In this document: positions 44,456 through 52,987 of the stretch, in pieces
Position numbering within the stretch: position 1 is the stretch's first letter
Layout: each line of letters begins with the position of its first letter
Assembly: GCF_900100885.1 (NCBI RefSeq)
Contig: NZ_LT629692.1
Span: 3,224,001-3,288,000, forward strand
Direction of reading: 5' to 3'
From: Microbacterium pygmaeum
GTDB lineage: Bacteria > Actinomycetota > Actinomycetes > Actinomycetales > Microbacteriaceae
Length of the DNA stretch: 64,000 nt
The notes under the pieces: generated by a model
What the model was told of the DNA's origin: nothing
Database searches by the model: none
The model's input: the letters and a program-made list of their open reading frames with translations, nothing else
Program-made: the position numbers and the translations under genes

Positions 44456-45592
44456 TCAGCCGCCGAACAGCCCCGCCGCGGCACGCGCCTGGTAGGCGAC
44501 CTCGTCGAGATCCTCACCCACGACGTTCACGTGACCGACCTTCCGGCCGGGCCGCGGAGCCTTGCCGTACGTGTGGATCTTCGCGGACGGATGCTGCGCC
44601 ATGGCGTTCGCGAACCGCTCGTCGAGACCGCCCTCGGCGGGTCCGCCGAGGATGTTGATCATCACCGACCATGGCGCGGTCGGCTCGGCGTCGCCGAGCG
44701 GGAGGTCCAGCACCGCCCGCAGGTGCTGCTCGAACTGGCTCGTGACCGCGCCGTCCTGACTCCAATGACCGCTGTTGTGCGGCCGCATGGCGAGTTCGTT
44801 CACCAAGACGCGTTCATCGGTCGTCTCGAACAGCTCGACGGCGAGCATCCCGGTCACGCCCAGCCCCTCGGCGATGCCGACGCCGATCTGCGCGGCGACG
44901 GTCTGCAATCGGTCACCGGTGTGCGGTGCCGGCGCGATCACCTCGGCGCAGACGCCGTCGCGCTGCACGGTCTCCACGACCGGATACGCCCGCACCTCGC
45001 CGGACGGCCGGCGCGCGACCTGCTGCGCGAGCTCGCGCGAGAAGTCCACGAGCTCTTCGGCCAGGAGGGCGCCGCCGCGGGCGTCTTCGGCGAGCGAGGA
45101 GAACCAGTCCTCTGCTTCGACACCGGAGGACACCACGCGGACGCCCTTGCCGTCGTATCCCCCGCGCGGGGTCTTCACAACGGCGCGGCCGCCGTGCGCG
45201 TCGATGAAGTCCTGCAGCTCCGTGACGTCGCTGACGGCCGCCCACTCCGGCTGCGGCATCCCGAGCTCCTGCAGCCGAGCCCGCATCTGCAGCTTGTCCT
45301 GCGCGAACAGCAGCGCATCAGGCCCGGGGTGCACGGCGATCCCTGCACCGACGAGCGCGCGGAGCACATCCTGGGGCACGTGCTCGTGGTCGAACGTGAT
45401 GACATCGACGTCGCGCGCGAACGCCAGGACGGTCTCGGCATCGTGGTAGTCGCCGACGGCGGTGGCGGCCAGCGCCGCGGACATCCCCTCGTCTTCGGCG
45501 AGCACGCGGATCTCGACGCCGATCTCCGTCGCCGGCGCGATCATCATCCGCGCCAGCTGTCCTCCGCCGACGACTCCGACACGCAACACCAT
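44456..45592 (-). CDS. purK: N5-carboxyaminoimidazole ribonucleotide synthase
   Basis: 378 aa from the ATG at 45592, chosen over a start 13 codons earlier because AAGGAG lies seven bases upstream. VGVVGGGQLARMM, ITFDHEHVPQDVL, VVKTPRGGYDGKGV (ATP-grasp), FETTDERVLVNELAMRPHNSGHW and PTAPWSVMINILG are the PurK set. It carboxylates AIR using ATP and bicarbonate, feeding PurE directly downstream. Confidence 0.97.
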   Translation of the reverse strand: MVLRVGVVGGGQLARMMIAPATEIGVEIRVLAEDEGMSAALAATAVGDYHDAETVLAFARDVDVITFDHEHVPQDVLRALVGAGIAVHPGPDALLFAQDKLQMRARLQELGMPQPEWAAVSDVTELQDFIDAHGGRAVVKTPRGGYDGKGVRVVSSGVEAEDWFSSLAEDARGGALLAEELVDFSRELAQQVARRPSGEVRAYPVVETVQRDGVCAEVIAPAPHTGDRLQTVAAQIGVGIAEGLGVTGMLAVELFETTDERVLVNELAMRPHNSGHWSQDGAVTSQFEQHLRAVLDLPLGDAEPTAPWSVMINILGGPAEGGLDERFANAMAQHPSAKIHTYGKAPRPGRKVGHVNVVGEDLDEVAYQARAAAGLFGG

Positions 45593-45664
45593 GCTCGCTC
45601 CTTCTGTGGCCGTCCTCCCATCTTCGCGCACCCGCGTCGGCAGGATCGGCCCGAAGCGGATGGC

Positions 45665-46240
45665 TCAGCTCGCGGGCAGAGCCGGCGGACCCTCCGGCGG
45701 TGCGCCGGGGAACGACTGCGCATCACGATGGGCGAGGATCTGGTTGACCTCGACCTGGTCCACGAGCACTTCGTGCACGAGCGCGGCGCGCGGGATGTTG
45801 GTCAGCCGCATGGGCTGGTCGATGCCGTCCGAGAGCACCAGTGTCCCCGCACCCCACATCCGCTGGAGGATCCCGCGGCGCATCTGGATCGTGTAGCCGC
45901 GCATGTGACCGAGCTCCTGGCGGCGGGGAGCGAACAGGCCTGACCGCTCGATGACGCGCCGAGTGGTGATCGTATAGACATGCGCCCACCACGCCGCGTA
46001 GGGCAGCACCACGAGGAACAGCACCAACACGCCCGCGGCGGTCAGCAGCATCCAGTTCTCGAACGGCGCGGGCAGATTCCCGTAGAAGAATCCGACGGCG
46101 GCAGCCACCGCGACCAGCACCAGCACCGACCAGCTCAATCGACGGGCATGCGCCCGGAAGCGAGCCACGCGCAGCTCGGGCGTCGGCGCTCCGGGAGCCG
46201 GCATCTGCGGCCTGCCCCCGTACGTCGTCGGCTGGGTCAT
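45665..46240 (-). CDS. Membrane-anchored bacterial PH-domain protein
   Basis: 191 aa. Two membrane helices (about 36-52 and 58-80), then the bPH_2 domain with the characteristic YTITTRRVIERSGLF, RRQELGHMRGYTIQMRRG and TLVLSDG blocks, and a Pro-rich tail. Such proteins occur widely next to birA/acc genes in actinobacteria; the function is unknown. GGAGG sits almost against the ATG, and a CACAAT at the -10 position suggests a leaderless start instead. Confidence 0.85.
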   Translation of the reverse strand: MTQPTTYGGRPQMPAPGAPTPELRVARFRAHARRLSWSVLVLVAVAAAVGFFYGNLPAPFENWMLLTAAGVLVLFLVVLPYAAWWAHVYTITTRRVIERSGLFAPRRQELGHMRGYTIQMRRGILQRMWGAGTLVLSDGIDQPMRLTNIPRAALVHEVLVDQVEVNQILAHRDAQSFPGAPPEGPPALPAS

Positions 46241-46306
46241 GCCTCCATTGTGAGGGTCCCGGCCGACAGGACAGGCGTGGACACCCCGTGTGTGACGCTG
46301 CGCGAC

Positions 46307-47101
46307 TCAGCGGACGTGCACGACGTCGCCGGCCGACACCGCGGTCTCGCCGTCCCCGGCCACCACGACGAGCCGGCCATCCGGATCGATGCGCTGCGCG
46401 CGACCCTCGAGCCTGCGGCCGTCGGGCAATGAGACGACGACGTCGCTTCCGAGCGTGGAGCAGAGGGCCTCGATCTCGCCGACGATGCCGGCGGCCGCGG
46501 CATCCCCTCCTGCCCCGCCGAGCGCACGCACCTGCTCGTCGAGCGCGCGGAGGTAGTCGGCCAGGAGGCGGTCGTCATCGACGTCGCGGCCCACCGCGGC
46601 GAAGGAGGTGGCCGTCTCGATCGGCAGGTCGGCGCGGGTCATGCGGGTGTTCACGCCGGCGCCCACGACGACCAGGTCCGGATGCCCCGGCACGACCTCC
46701 GCCAAGATCCCGCAGAGCTTCGCGCCGTCCAGCAGCACGTCGTTCGGCCACTTCAGCGTCGCGCTGTGGCCCGAGCCGCGCAGCTGCTCGAGCACGGCGC
46801 GGGTCATCGCGACACCCGCAACCAGAGGGATCCACCCGCGCGAGGCCGGCGGCACGGCCTGCGCGTCGATGACCGTCGAGACGGCGAGCGCGGTACCGGG
46901 CGGCGTCGTCCAGCTGCGATCGAGCCGGCCCCGACCCGCTCGCTGATCCGTGGTGAGCAGCACGGACAGGTGCGGCCACGCCTCGGGAGCGCCCTCGACG
47001 GAGCGGACGAGATCGGCATTGGTGGAGTCCGTGGACTCCACCACCTGCAGGCGCGGAGAAACGGCGGCGGCGAGAGGATAGCCCTCGATCGGGATCGGCA
47101 T
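46307..47101 (-). CDS. birA: Biotin-protein ligase
   Basis: 264 aa. TDSTNADLVRS, TTDQRAGRGRLDRSWTTP (the biotinyl-AMP GRGRxxRxW motif), LKWPNDVLLDGAKLCGIL and VVVGAGVNT form the catalytic domain, followed by a short C-terminal SH3-like domain with DVVVSLPDGR. There is no N-terminal DNA-binding domain, so it is a class I ligase without repressor function. It biotinylates the EAMKM lysine of the carboxylase alpha subunit at 55875-57641. The ATG is six bases from TAGGGT. Confidence 0.95.
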   Translation of the reverse strand: MPIPIEGYPLAAAVSPRLQVVESTDSTNADLVRSVEGAPEAWPHLSVLLTTDQRAGRGRLDRSWTTPPGTALAVSTVIDAQAVPPASRGWIPLVAGVAMTRAVLEQLRGSGHSATLKWPNDVLLDGAKLCGILAEVVPGHPDLVVVGAGVNTRMTRADLPIETATSFAAVGRDVDDDRLLADYLRALDEQVRALGGAGGDAAAAGIVGEIEALCSTLGSDVVVSLPDGRRLEGRAQRIDPDGRLVVVAGDGETAVSAGDVVHVR

Positions 47102-47107
47102 GCGCTC

Positions 47108-47113
47108 ACCCTA
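47108..47113 (-). promoter_or_regulatory. -10 box for birA, leaderless
   Basis: TAGGGT on minus ends six bases before the ATG at 47101. Confidence 0.5.
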
Positions 47114-47236
47114 CGCGGGCGCGCGGCCCGTTCTCCAGGCACGATGAGCACCGGCATCCGCTCTCCGTGCGTGCAACCCTCACCTTCCCGCTTCCGTCCC
47201 GACCGGAGCCACATGCGGCGCCCTCGCGTGCTCACC

Positions 47237-47303
47237 CGAGGAGAATCGGCCCGCACGAGCACCTTCCGCCGGGGAAGCTCCTCGTATCGACGGATTGTCC
47301 TCG
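47237..47303. repeat. Element E1: nested palindrome, CGAGGA type
   Basis: Units: CGAGGA at 47237, CGAGCA (one mismatch) at 47256, TCCTCG at 47279 and 47298. Like-oriented units start 19 nt apart on both sides, and 17 nt separate the inner pair. Outer arms pair over CCGAGGA-AATC with single C/G mismatches; the inner arms pair over ACGAG-A-CTTCC. It lies 117 bp before the AbiEi/nuclease gene at 47420. Confidence 0.8.
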
Positions 47304-47419
47304 GTGCAACGCGGCACAGGCGGGGCGCCCGCTCCTCCCCAGCGTGCTCGGCAGCGGCGAACTCCACGTGTCGCTCACCGCAGGGCCGCTCACCCGCCCG
47401 TCGGAGAAATGCTGGGTCG

Positions 47420-48250
47420 ATGTTCATCGGCCCATTGCTGCACCCGCACGGCTACATCCACCGTCACGATCTGGTGGAGCGCCGGTGGAGCCCTGACGCG
47501 ATCCGAACCGCGGTCCGAAACGAAGGTCTTCTTCTCTTTCGACGAACGTGGATCGTGCGTGCGGACGCCCAGGGTGCGGTGAAGATCGCGGCCGCAGCGG
47601 GTGGCCGAGTCACCTGCGTGACCGCCGCTCGAGCGCTCGGCATCTGGGTGTCGGAGCCCGATGGCTGCGCGCACATCTCGCTCCCGCCGCATTCGAGCGC
47701 CGGATGCCGGGATGCCCGCGTGCACCGAACCATCGGCGTCACGGCCTGCGACCCGCGCACGCTGATCGACCCGTTGGAGAATGTGCTCGCGAACGTCGCG
47801 CGATGCCTCGATGCGGCCGATGCCCTCACAACCTGGGAGTCGGCGGTTCGCAAGGGGTTCGTGACAGTGGAGCATTTGCGCGCTGTGCAGTGGAAGAGCC
47901 CGATGATGCGCCGACTCGCGGTCGAAGTCGGGATGCTGTCCGACTCGGGGCTCGAAACCTACTACGTCGGCCGACTGCGCCGGATCGGCATCATCGTGCA
48001 GCAGCAGGCGGTCGTGGCCGGGCGCCGTGTGGACGGCCTCATCGGATCGCGTCTGGTCATCCAGATCGACGGGTTCGAACACCACAGTGATCGCAGGCAG
48101 CGGCGAGCTGACATCGCGCACGACCGGGCTCTGCGACTGCTGGGCTATACGGTGCTCCGGTATTCGTACGAGGACGTCATGTTCGCCTGGCCGCGGGTGG
48201 AGGCCGAGATCCGTGCCGCGATCGCGCAGGGTCTTCACCTTCTCAGGTGA
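47420..48250 (+). CDS. AbiEi-like winged-helix plus Vsr/DUF559-like PD-(D/E)XK protein, flanked by E1/E2
   Basis: 276 aa. Residues about 1-55 (GYIHRHDLVERRWSPDAIRTAV, then a basic strand pair) look like the AbiEi winged-helix domain. Residues about 175-265 carry the Vsr/DUF559 nuclease pattern: a Glu in SGLETYY (about 179), Asp in RRVDG (about 205), and VIQIDGFEHH (about 213-222), then RALRLLGYTVLRYSYEDV. The middle (about 60-150) contains a conserved-looking ARALGIW and DPRTLID. The start is chosen as the first ATG with domain content; no good ribosome site or -10 box is seen. Standing alone between paired palindromes, it is not an operon member. The biological role is unknown. Confidence 0.8.
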   Translation: MFIGPLLHPHGYIHRHDLVERRWSPDAIRTAVRNEGLLLFRRTWIVRADAQGAVKIAAAAGGRVTCVTAARALGIWVSEPDGCAHISLPPHSSAGCRDARVHRTIGVTACDPRTLIDPLENVLANVARCLDAADALTTWESAVRKGFVTVEHLRAVQWKSPMMRRLAVEVGMLSDSGLETYYVGRLRRIGIIVQQQAVVAGRRVDGLIGSRLVIQIDGFEHHSDRRQRRADIAHDRALRLLGYTVLRYSYEDVMFAWPRVEAEIRAAIAQGLHLLR

Positions 48251-48262
48251 CGGACGGTGAGA

Positions 48263-48329
48263 CGAGGACTCCCGGCCCAGGCGAGGACAATTGCGCAGAA
48301 AGCTTCCTCGTCTGGGCGGAAAGTCCTCG
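48263..48329. repeat. Element E2: nested palindrome, CGAGGA type
   Basis: Units: CGAGGA at 48263 and 48282, TCCTCG at 48305 and 48324. Spacings are 19, 17 (inner gap) and 19, identical to E1. Outer arms pair over CGAGGACT; inner arms over GCCCAG-CGAGGA. It begins 12 bases after the stop of the gene at 47420-48250, so it could double as its terminator. Confidence 0.85.
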
Positions 48330-48447
48330 CCTGACGATGAGACATACGCGGTCGCGAGGGCGGATGAGCCCCGACATCCGCTCAAGAGAACAGCGGATGC
48401 CGCACGCCGTTGTGCGAACCCTCCAACGGTTCCCCGATGCCCGCCGA

Positions 48448-48453
48448 TAAGGT
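48448..48453 (+). promoter_or_regulatory. -10 box for the carboxylase beta gene, leaderless
   Basis: TAAGGT ends seven bases before the GTG at 48461, which favours that start over the in-frame ATG at 48437 that lies upstream of the box. Confidence 0.55.
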
Positions 48454-48460
48454 GGAACGC

Positions 48461-50050
48461 GTGACCGATCAGCCCGACCTCTCCACCACCGCAGGCAAGA
48501 TCACCGATCTGCGCGCGCGCTACCAGGAGGCCGTGCTCGACGCCGAGAAGACCGCCCAGGACAAGCAGCACGCGAAGGGCAAGGGCACGGCGCGCGAGCG
48601 CATCGAGCTGCTGGTCGACCCCGGCAGCTTCGTGGAATTCGACGAGTACGTCCGTCACCGCACCACCGCGTTCGGCATGGATCGCTCGCGGCCCTACGGC
48701 GACTCGGTCGTCACGGGCGTCGGCACGATCCACGGGCGGACGGTCGCCGTGTACTCGCAGGACTTCTCGACCTTCGGCGGATCGCTGGGCGAAGTGGCCG
48801 GCGAGAAGATCATCAAGATCATGGAGTTCGCACTGCGCGGCGGGATGCCGTGCATCGGCATCCTCGATTCGGGCGGCGCCCGCATCCAGGAGGGTGTGGT
48901 CGCCCTCGGCAAGTACGGCGAGATCTTCCGGCTGAACACGCAGGCCTCGGGCGTGATCCCGCAGATCTCGATCATCATGGGACCGGCCGCAGGTGGCGCC
49001 GTCTACTCTCCCGCGCTCACCGACTTCGTCATCATGGTCGACAAGACCAGCCAGATGTTCGTCACCGGGCCCGACGTCATCAAGACCGTCACCGGCGAGG
49101 ACGTCGGCATGGAGGAGCTCGGCGGCGCGTACACGCACAACACCCGCTCCGGGGTCGCCCACTACCTCGCCGAAGACGAGGACGACGCGATCGACTACGC
49201 CCGGACGCTGCTCGGATTCCTCCCGGACAACAACATGGCGGAACTGCCGGTGTACGAGACCGGGTTCGAGTTCGAGACCACCGATGCCGACCGGTTCCTC
49301 AACACCGTTGTCCCCGACTCGCCCAACCAGCCCTACGACATCCATCAGGTCATCTCCCACATCGTCGACGCCGGAGACTTCCTCGAAGTCCAGCCGCTGT
49401 TCGCGCCGAACATCGTCATCGGGTTCGGCCGCGTCGAGGGCCGCACCGTCGGCATCATCGCGAACCAGCCCTCGCAGATGGCCGGAACGCTGAACATCCA
49501 GGCCGGCGAGAAGGCCAGTCGCTTCGTGCGGTTCTGCGACGCGTTCTCGGTGCCGATCCTCACCCTGGTCGACGTGCCGGGCTACCTGCCCGGCACGGAC
49601 CAGGAATGGGAGGGCGTCATCCGCCGCGGCGCCAAGCTCCTGTACGCCTACGCCGAGGCCACCGTTCCCCTGGTCACGGTGATCCTGCGCAAGGCCTACG
49701 GCGGCGCGTACATCGTGATGGGCTCCAAACAGCTCGGGGCCGACGTGAACCTCGCGTGGCCGACCGCAGAGATCGCGGTCATGGGCGGCCAGGGCGCCGT
49801 GAACATCCTGTACCGGGGCGAGATCAAGAAGGCCGAAGAGGCCGGCGAAGACGTGGCCGCCGTGCGGACGCGCCTGGCGAACGAGTACACCTACGACGTG
49901 GCATCCCCCTTCCTGGCGGCCGAGCGCGGCGAACTGGACGGCATCATCGAGCCGGCCCAGACCCGCGTCTCGATCGCGAAGGCCCTGCGGGCGCTGCGCG
50001 GCAAGCGGGCCAGCCTGCCGCCGAAGAAGCACGGGAACATCCCACTGTGA
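48461..50050 (+). CDS. accD: Acyl-CoA carboxylase beta (carboxyltransferase) subunit
   Basis: 529 aa from the GTG at 48461. TARERIELLVDPGSF, the N-terminal DSGGARIQEGV crotonase-like site, GPAAGGAVYSPALTDF, VDVPGYLPGTDQEWEGVIRRGAKLL and KAYGGAYIVMGSK identify the PccB/AccD4-6 family. It transfers carboxyl groups from biotin to acetyl- or propionyl-CoA. It is followed 10 bp later by the epsilon subunit. The biotinylated alpha subunit is 5.8 kb away (55875-57641) and birA is nearby, so the whole enzyme is encoded in this region. Confidence 0.96.
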   Translation: MTDQPDLSTTAGKITDLRARYQEAVLDAEKTAQDKQHAKGKGTARERIELLVDPGSFVEFDEYVRHRTTAFGMDRSRPYGDSVVTGVGTIHGRTVAVYSQDFSTFGGSLGEVAGEKIIKIMEFALRGGMPCIGILDSGGARIQEGVVALGKYGEIFRLNTQASGVIPQISIIMGPAAGGAVYSPALTDFVIMVDKTSQMFVTGPDVIKTVTGEDVGMEELGGAYTHNTRSGVAHYLAEDEDDAIDYARTLLGFLPDNNMAELPVYETGFEFETTDADRFLNTVVPDSPNQPYDIHQVISHIVDAGDFLEVQPLFAPNIVIGFGRVEGRTVGIIANQPSQMAGTLNIQAGEKASRFVRFCDAFSVPILTLVDVPGYLPGTDQEWEGVIRRGAKLLYAYAEATVPLVTVILRKAYGGAYIVMGSKQLGADVNLAWPTAEIAVMGGQGAVNILYRGEIKKAEEAGEDVAAVRTRLANEYTYDVASPFLAAERGELDGIIEPAQTRVSIAKALRALRGKRASLPPKKHGNIPL

Positions 50051-50060
50051 GCACGACGCG

Positions 50061-50294
50061 ATGAGCGGCGGGGCAGCGGACGAGCACACCGTCGACCTCA
50101 CCGTCGACGTGCAGCGCGGGACGCCCATTGCGGAGGAACTCGCCGCGCTGATCGCCGTCGTCACCGAGGCGTACGCCGACGAGAGCGCTCAGGCGACGGT
50201 CGATGAGACATCGGGACGCTCGGCATGGTCGGTGTCGCAGCGTGCGCTCCGACAGCCTCTCCGCCGCGACATCGGGTGGGGCCGGTTCGGCTGA
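50061..50294 (+). CDS. accE: Acyl-CoA carboxylase epsilon subunit
   Basis: 77 aa. It begins with a short polar stretch, then RGTPIAEELAALIAVV (about 19-34), the helix found in the ACC_epsilon family, and ends with SAWSVSQRALRQPL and a Trp-Gly segment typical of these small proteins. In Streptomyces and mycobacteria epsilon stabilises the alpha-beta complex. Position directly after the beta gene supports the call. The ATG at 50061 is the only sensible start. Confidence 0.88.
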   Translation: MSGGAADEHTVDLTVDVQRGTPIAEELAALIAVVTEAYADESAQATVDETSGRSAWSVSQRALRQPLRRDIGWGRFG

Positions 50295-50636
50295 TCCGAG
50301 CCGGTTTCCACGATTCCAGGATTGTATCCTTCTGAATGCGTGTCCCCCGAAATACCTACATACACCTCCCTCATGGCCTCTCATACTTGGAGGGCTGGAA
50401 CGCTTTCATGCGTTCGGCCGTCCTGCTCACCATTCGTGGAGAGCTCAGGTTCGGCCACGCGGACGGTTTTCGGGTAACTGTCCGCCGGCGAGGGGCGGGC
50501 GGCTTCGCCGCCCCTCGCCTCCATCTTCTTCGCTTCCCGGTCCCGGCAACCCTCCCCCGCCGGGCCGGGGAGCGAAAATCTCCTCAGCACGCGTGTGATG
50601 CGGTGCATCCGGAGAACGGATGCTGTGCCGCGGTGG
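50295..50636. other. 342-bp convergent gap with an AT-richer patch and a strong hairpin
   Basis: The first 100 bp (about 50310-50400) are clearly richer in A and T than the rest of the window and include a CCTCC...GGAGG inverted pair. A stable hairpin follows at 50487-50519. An open frame of about 107 codons crosses the hairpin and shows no recognisable domain, so no gene is called. Confidence 0.5.
50487..50519. terminator. Strong 12-bp hairpin between convergent genes
   Basis: GGCGAGGGGCGG (50487-50498) and CCGCCCCTCGCC (50508-50519) pair perfectly around a 9-nt loop. An alternative inner fold has a TTC loop. A pyrimidine-rich tract (TCCATCTTCTTC) follows on plus. Likely terminates accDE and perhaps the convergent operon. 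Confidence 0.65.
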
Positions 50637-51728
50637 TCAGTCCGTACCGGGGTGGGTGATCTCGCGCCAGAGGTCCACGGCGTCTTCTTCGGACAGCCCG
50701 GGCTCGGAGCCCGATCTGCCCACCACGGTGACCGCGACCCGATCGTGCGGCGACGTACGGATGTAGAGACGGTCCGAGCCGGCGGTGCGCAGCGTCGCGG
50801 CCAGCTCACGACGGATGATCGAGAGCGACTCGTCGTCGGTTCCCTCCAGTCCGCCCTCGTCGAGCACGGTGACGGTCGCTCCGCGCCGACGCGCGCGCTC
50901 CAGTTCCGAGCGGACATCGTCATCCAGCAGACGCGGACCGCGCATCTCGTCACGGAGGCGCCCTTCGGCCAGACGAGCCTGCAGCTTCTCGTCCGCCGTG
51001 AGCATGCCGCCACTGGCGACGGTTCGCGAGAGCACGGGGCCTGCGACCGTCAGTGCCCGCTGCACCTGGATGCGCCGCTCGCGCTGCCGCCCGGTCTGCG
51101 AAGCCTGCCACACCGACGCGGCGCGCTGCAGCTGGGCCAGTTCGGCGGTGTCGCGTGCCGCCCGGTCCATCGCCACCAGCGTGAGCTGCCCCACAGCGAC
51201 CCAGACGATGGATCCGACCAGGCCGAGCGCCAGGGCGTTCATCGGGCCCATCCACACCATGGACGCGATCGTGAGGGCGGCGATGCCGCTCCAGGCCACC
51301 CAGGGGCGCCGGCGCACGACGACGACCAGCATCAGCAGGCCGATGCCGCCCAGGTACCAGGTCGCGAACGGGGCGGTCCACGACTCGGGACCGACCGCGA
51401 CGGCGATCGCACTCGGGACGATGACGGCGGTGGCGAGCGCGAGGACGCCGGCCCACACCGGCAGGCGATCGGGCTCGGTGGTGCGCACGGCGAGCAGATC
51501 GTCGACGCCGCCGTGCGGGTGCTCGCCGTCGGCCTCGCCGGGCGCGTCGGGACTGCGCCGCGGCTCCCAGAAGATGCAGATCATCGTCGTCAGGAAGTAG
51601 AAGACGATACCGGCGACCACGATCAGCGGCTGCGGCACCGGCGACGTCCAGGCGAATCCGCGCGCGACCATGTACACCGTGAACGCCACGCCGAGCGCGA
51701 CCAGGATGGTGCGGACGCTGATCCTCAC
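50637..51728 (-). CDS. Membrane protein of a two-component operon
   Basis: 363 aa from the GTG at 51728, which overlaps the kinase stop (GTGA). An earlier start at 51743 is less likely. About six hydrophobic segments in residues 5-170, then a soluble helical and alpha/beta region (about 175-363) with basic helices (QTGRQRERRIQVQRAL) and a final domain with IIRRELAATLRTA and LYIRTSPHDRVAV. I recognise no catalytic family. The topology resembles the N-terminus of the neighbouring kinase, and it may be a membrane partner or an inactive kinase-like protein. Confidence 0.75.
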   Translation of the reverse strand: MRISVRTILVALGVAFTVYMVARGFAWTSPVPQPLIVVAGIVFYFLTTMICIFWEPRRSPDAPGEADGEHPHGGVDDLLAVRTTEPDRLPVWAGVLALATAVIVPSAIAVAVGPESWTAPFATWYLGGIGLLMLVVVVRRRPWVAWSGIAALTIASMVWMGPMNALALGLVGSIVWVAVGQLTLVAMDRAARDTAELAQLQRAASVWQASQTGRQRERRIQVQRALTVAGPVLSRTVASGGMLTADEKLQARLAEGRLRDEMRGPRLLDDDVRSELERARRRGATVTVLDEGGLEGTDDESLSIIRRELAATLRTAGSDRLYIRTSPHDRVAVTVVGRSGSEPGLSEEDAVDLWREITHPGTD

Positions 51729-52987
51729 GTCGCCGCCGTCCACTCGAGGCGCACGGTCGTGCCATCGTGGTCGGAGTCGATCACACTCGTGCCCCCGACC
51801 GCCGCGACGCGGGCGAAGATCGAGGCGCGGATGCCGAGGCGATCGTGCGGGACCCGGTCGATGTCGAACCCGGCGCCCGCGTCGCGTACGGCGATCCTCA
51901 GTACCGGCGGCGTGACGCTGCCGTGGACGCTGACCTCGAGGCCGGCGCCGGCGGCGTGCTGGGCCGCGTTGGCGATGGCCTGCGTGGCCGCGAGCACCAG
52001 CGCGCGGGCGACCCGGCCCGGAATGGCCGGCGCCTCCGGGTCGATCGTGCGCTCGACGATCACGGTGACGCCGAGCTCGAGAGCCGCGCGCTCGATCTCG
52101 TCGGCGATCTCACCGGGTTCGCGCGGTTCGTCGCTGCCCTCCTCGGCACCCTGCTCGGTGTTGGCCAGGCGGGTGAGCGCCTCGCGTGCCATCGCCACGG
52201 CGAGCGTCCGCTCGCGGGGCGAATCGGCGCGTTCGGCGGCGATCAGCGCGGCCAGCACGCTGTCGTGCATGAGCGCGGCCACGGCGATGCGCTCCTGCTC
52301 CGCGGCGTCGGCCGCCGCCGCCCGGGCGTACGAGTCGACCGCACGCGCCCGCGTCTCATCGACGTTGGCTGCTGCCGCACGGAACACCCACCCGAGGGTC
52401 ACGACGATCCCGCCGAGGATGAGGGCGAAGGACACCTCGAGGGCGACGGAGAACCAGAATTCGCTGCCCCAGCCCCCCTGGATCAGCCGGACCACGCCGT
52501 AGATCACGGGGATCGCAGCCGTCCAGGCGACTTGGAGGGGCAGGGGGAAGGACAGGACGCTGGCCACGGTGGCGACCGAGACCAGGTACCAGATCCACGG
52601 CGAGCTCGCCGGGTCGGCGTCCAGTCCGGCGGTCGCGAAGGGCCAGAGGATCAGCGCCGCCAGGTACGACAGGGCGAAAACGCCGGCGAGGATGCCGTAG
52701 AGACGGCCGATGCCGCAGGCGATGATCATCGCCAGCAGGGGCGCGAACACCAGGACCATGAGCGGAAGATGCCAGCCGGGGTTCTCCTGGTCCTGACCGA
52801 TCGCGGTCAGGAACGCCTGCGCACCGAGGACCAGGCTTCCGGAGCCGACCACCAGCGAGATGATGCGCTCGATGCGCAGCCGCGTGAACGAGCCGAGTCC
52901 GGCGGTGGTCTCGCCGGTCTGGGGGATGTGGCCCCACGCGCGGTCGAGGACGACCCGCGTGCTCTCAGGCGCCGTTACCACCGGCAT
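51725..52987 (-). CDS. Sensor histidine kinase
   Basis: 420 aa. About six membrane helices (about 35-185), then a helical stretch with the phosphoacceptor-like ALMHDSVLAALIAAERADS (about 238-256), and a HATPase domain: N-box AIANAAQH, VRDAGAGFDI, DRLGIRAS. This is a NarL-type kinase with a short dimerisation region. It overlaps the response-regulator gene by 23 bp upstream and the membrane protein by 4 bp downstream. It senses an unknown signal at the membrane. Confidence 0.88.
   Translation of the reverse strand: MPVVTAPESTRVVLDRAWGHIPQTGETTAGLGSFTRLRIERIISLVVGSGSLVLGAQAFLTAIGQDQENPGWHLPLMVLVFAPLLAMIIACGIGRLYGILAGVFALSYLAALILWPFATAGLDADPASSPWIWYLVSVATVASVLSFPLPLQVAWTAAIPVIYGVVRLIQGGWGSEFWFSVALEVSFALILGGIVVTLGWVFRAAAANVDETRARAVDSYARAAAADAAEQERIAVAALMHDSVLAALIAAERADSPRERTLAVAMAREALTRLANTEQGAEEGSDEPREPGEIADEIERAALELGVTVIVERTIDPEAPAIPGRVARALVLAATQAIANAAQHAAGAGLEVSVHGSVTPPVLRIAVRDAGAGFDIDRVPHDRLGIRASIFARVAAVGGTSVIDSDHDGTTVRLEWTAAT

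Larger units (their letters stand above)
47102..47419. other. 318-bp gap holding the birA promoter and palindromic element E1
   Basis: Between divergent birA and the nuclease-like gene. It holds the birA -10 box and the four-part element E1 (47237-47303). No other gene or RNA was recognised; a stray GGGGCG at 47332 has no partners. Confidence 0.6.

Noticed and set aside
47331..47337. Extra GGGGCG unit near E1
   Set aside because: A lone hexamer without partners at 19 nt or in inverted orientation; expected by chance at this GC content.
47390..50164. 924-codon open frame on minus
   Set aside because: Runs antisense through accD and the AbiEi-like gene, both of which have strong family motifs.
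50336..50659. Small gene of about 107 codons in the accE downstream gap
   Set aside because: It runs straight through the 12-bp terminator-like hairpin and ends antisense inside the neighbouring gene; no domain or ribosome site.
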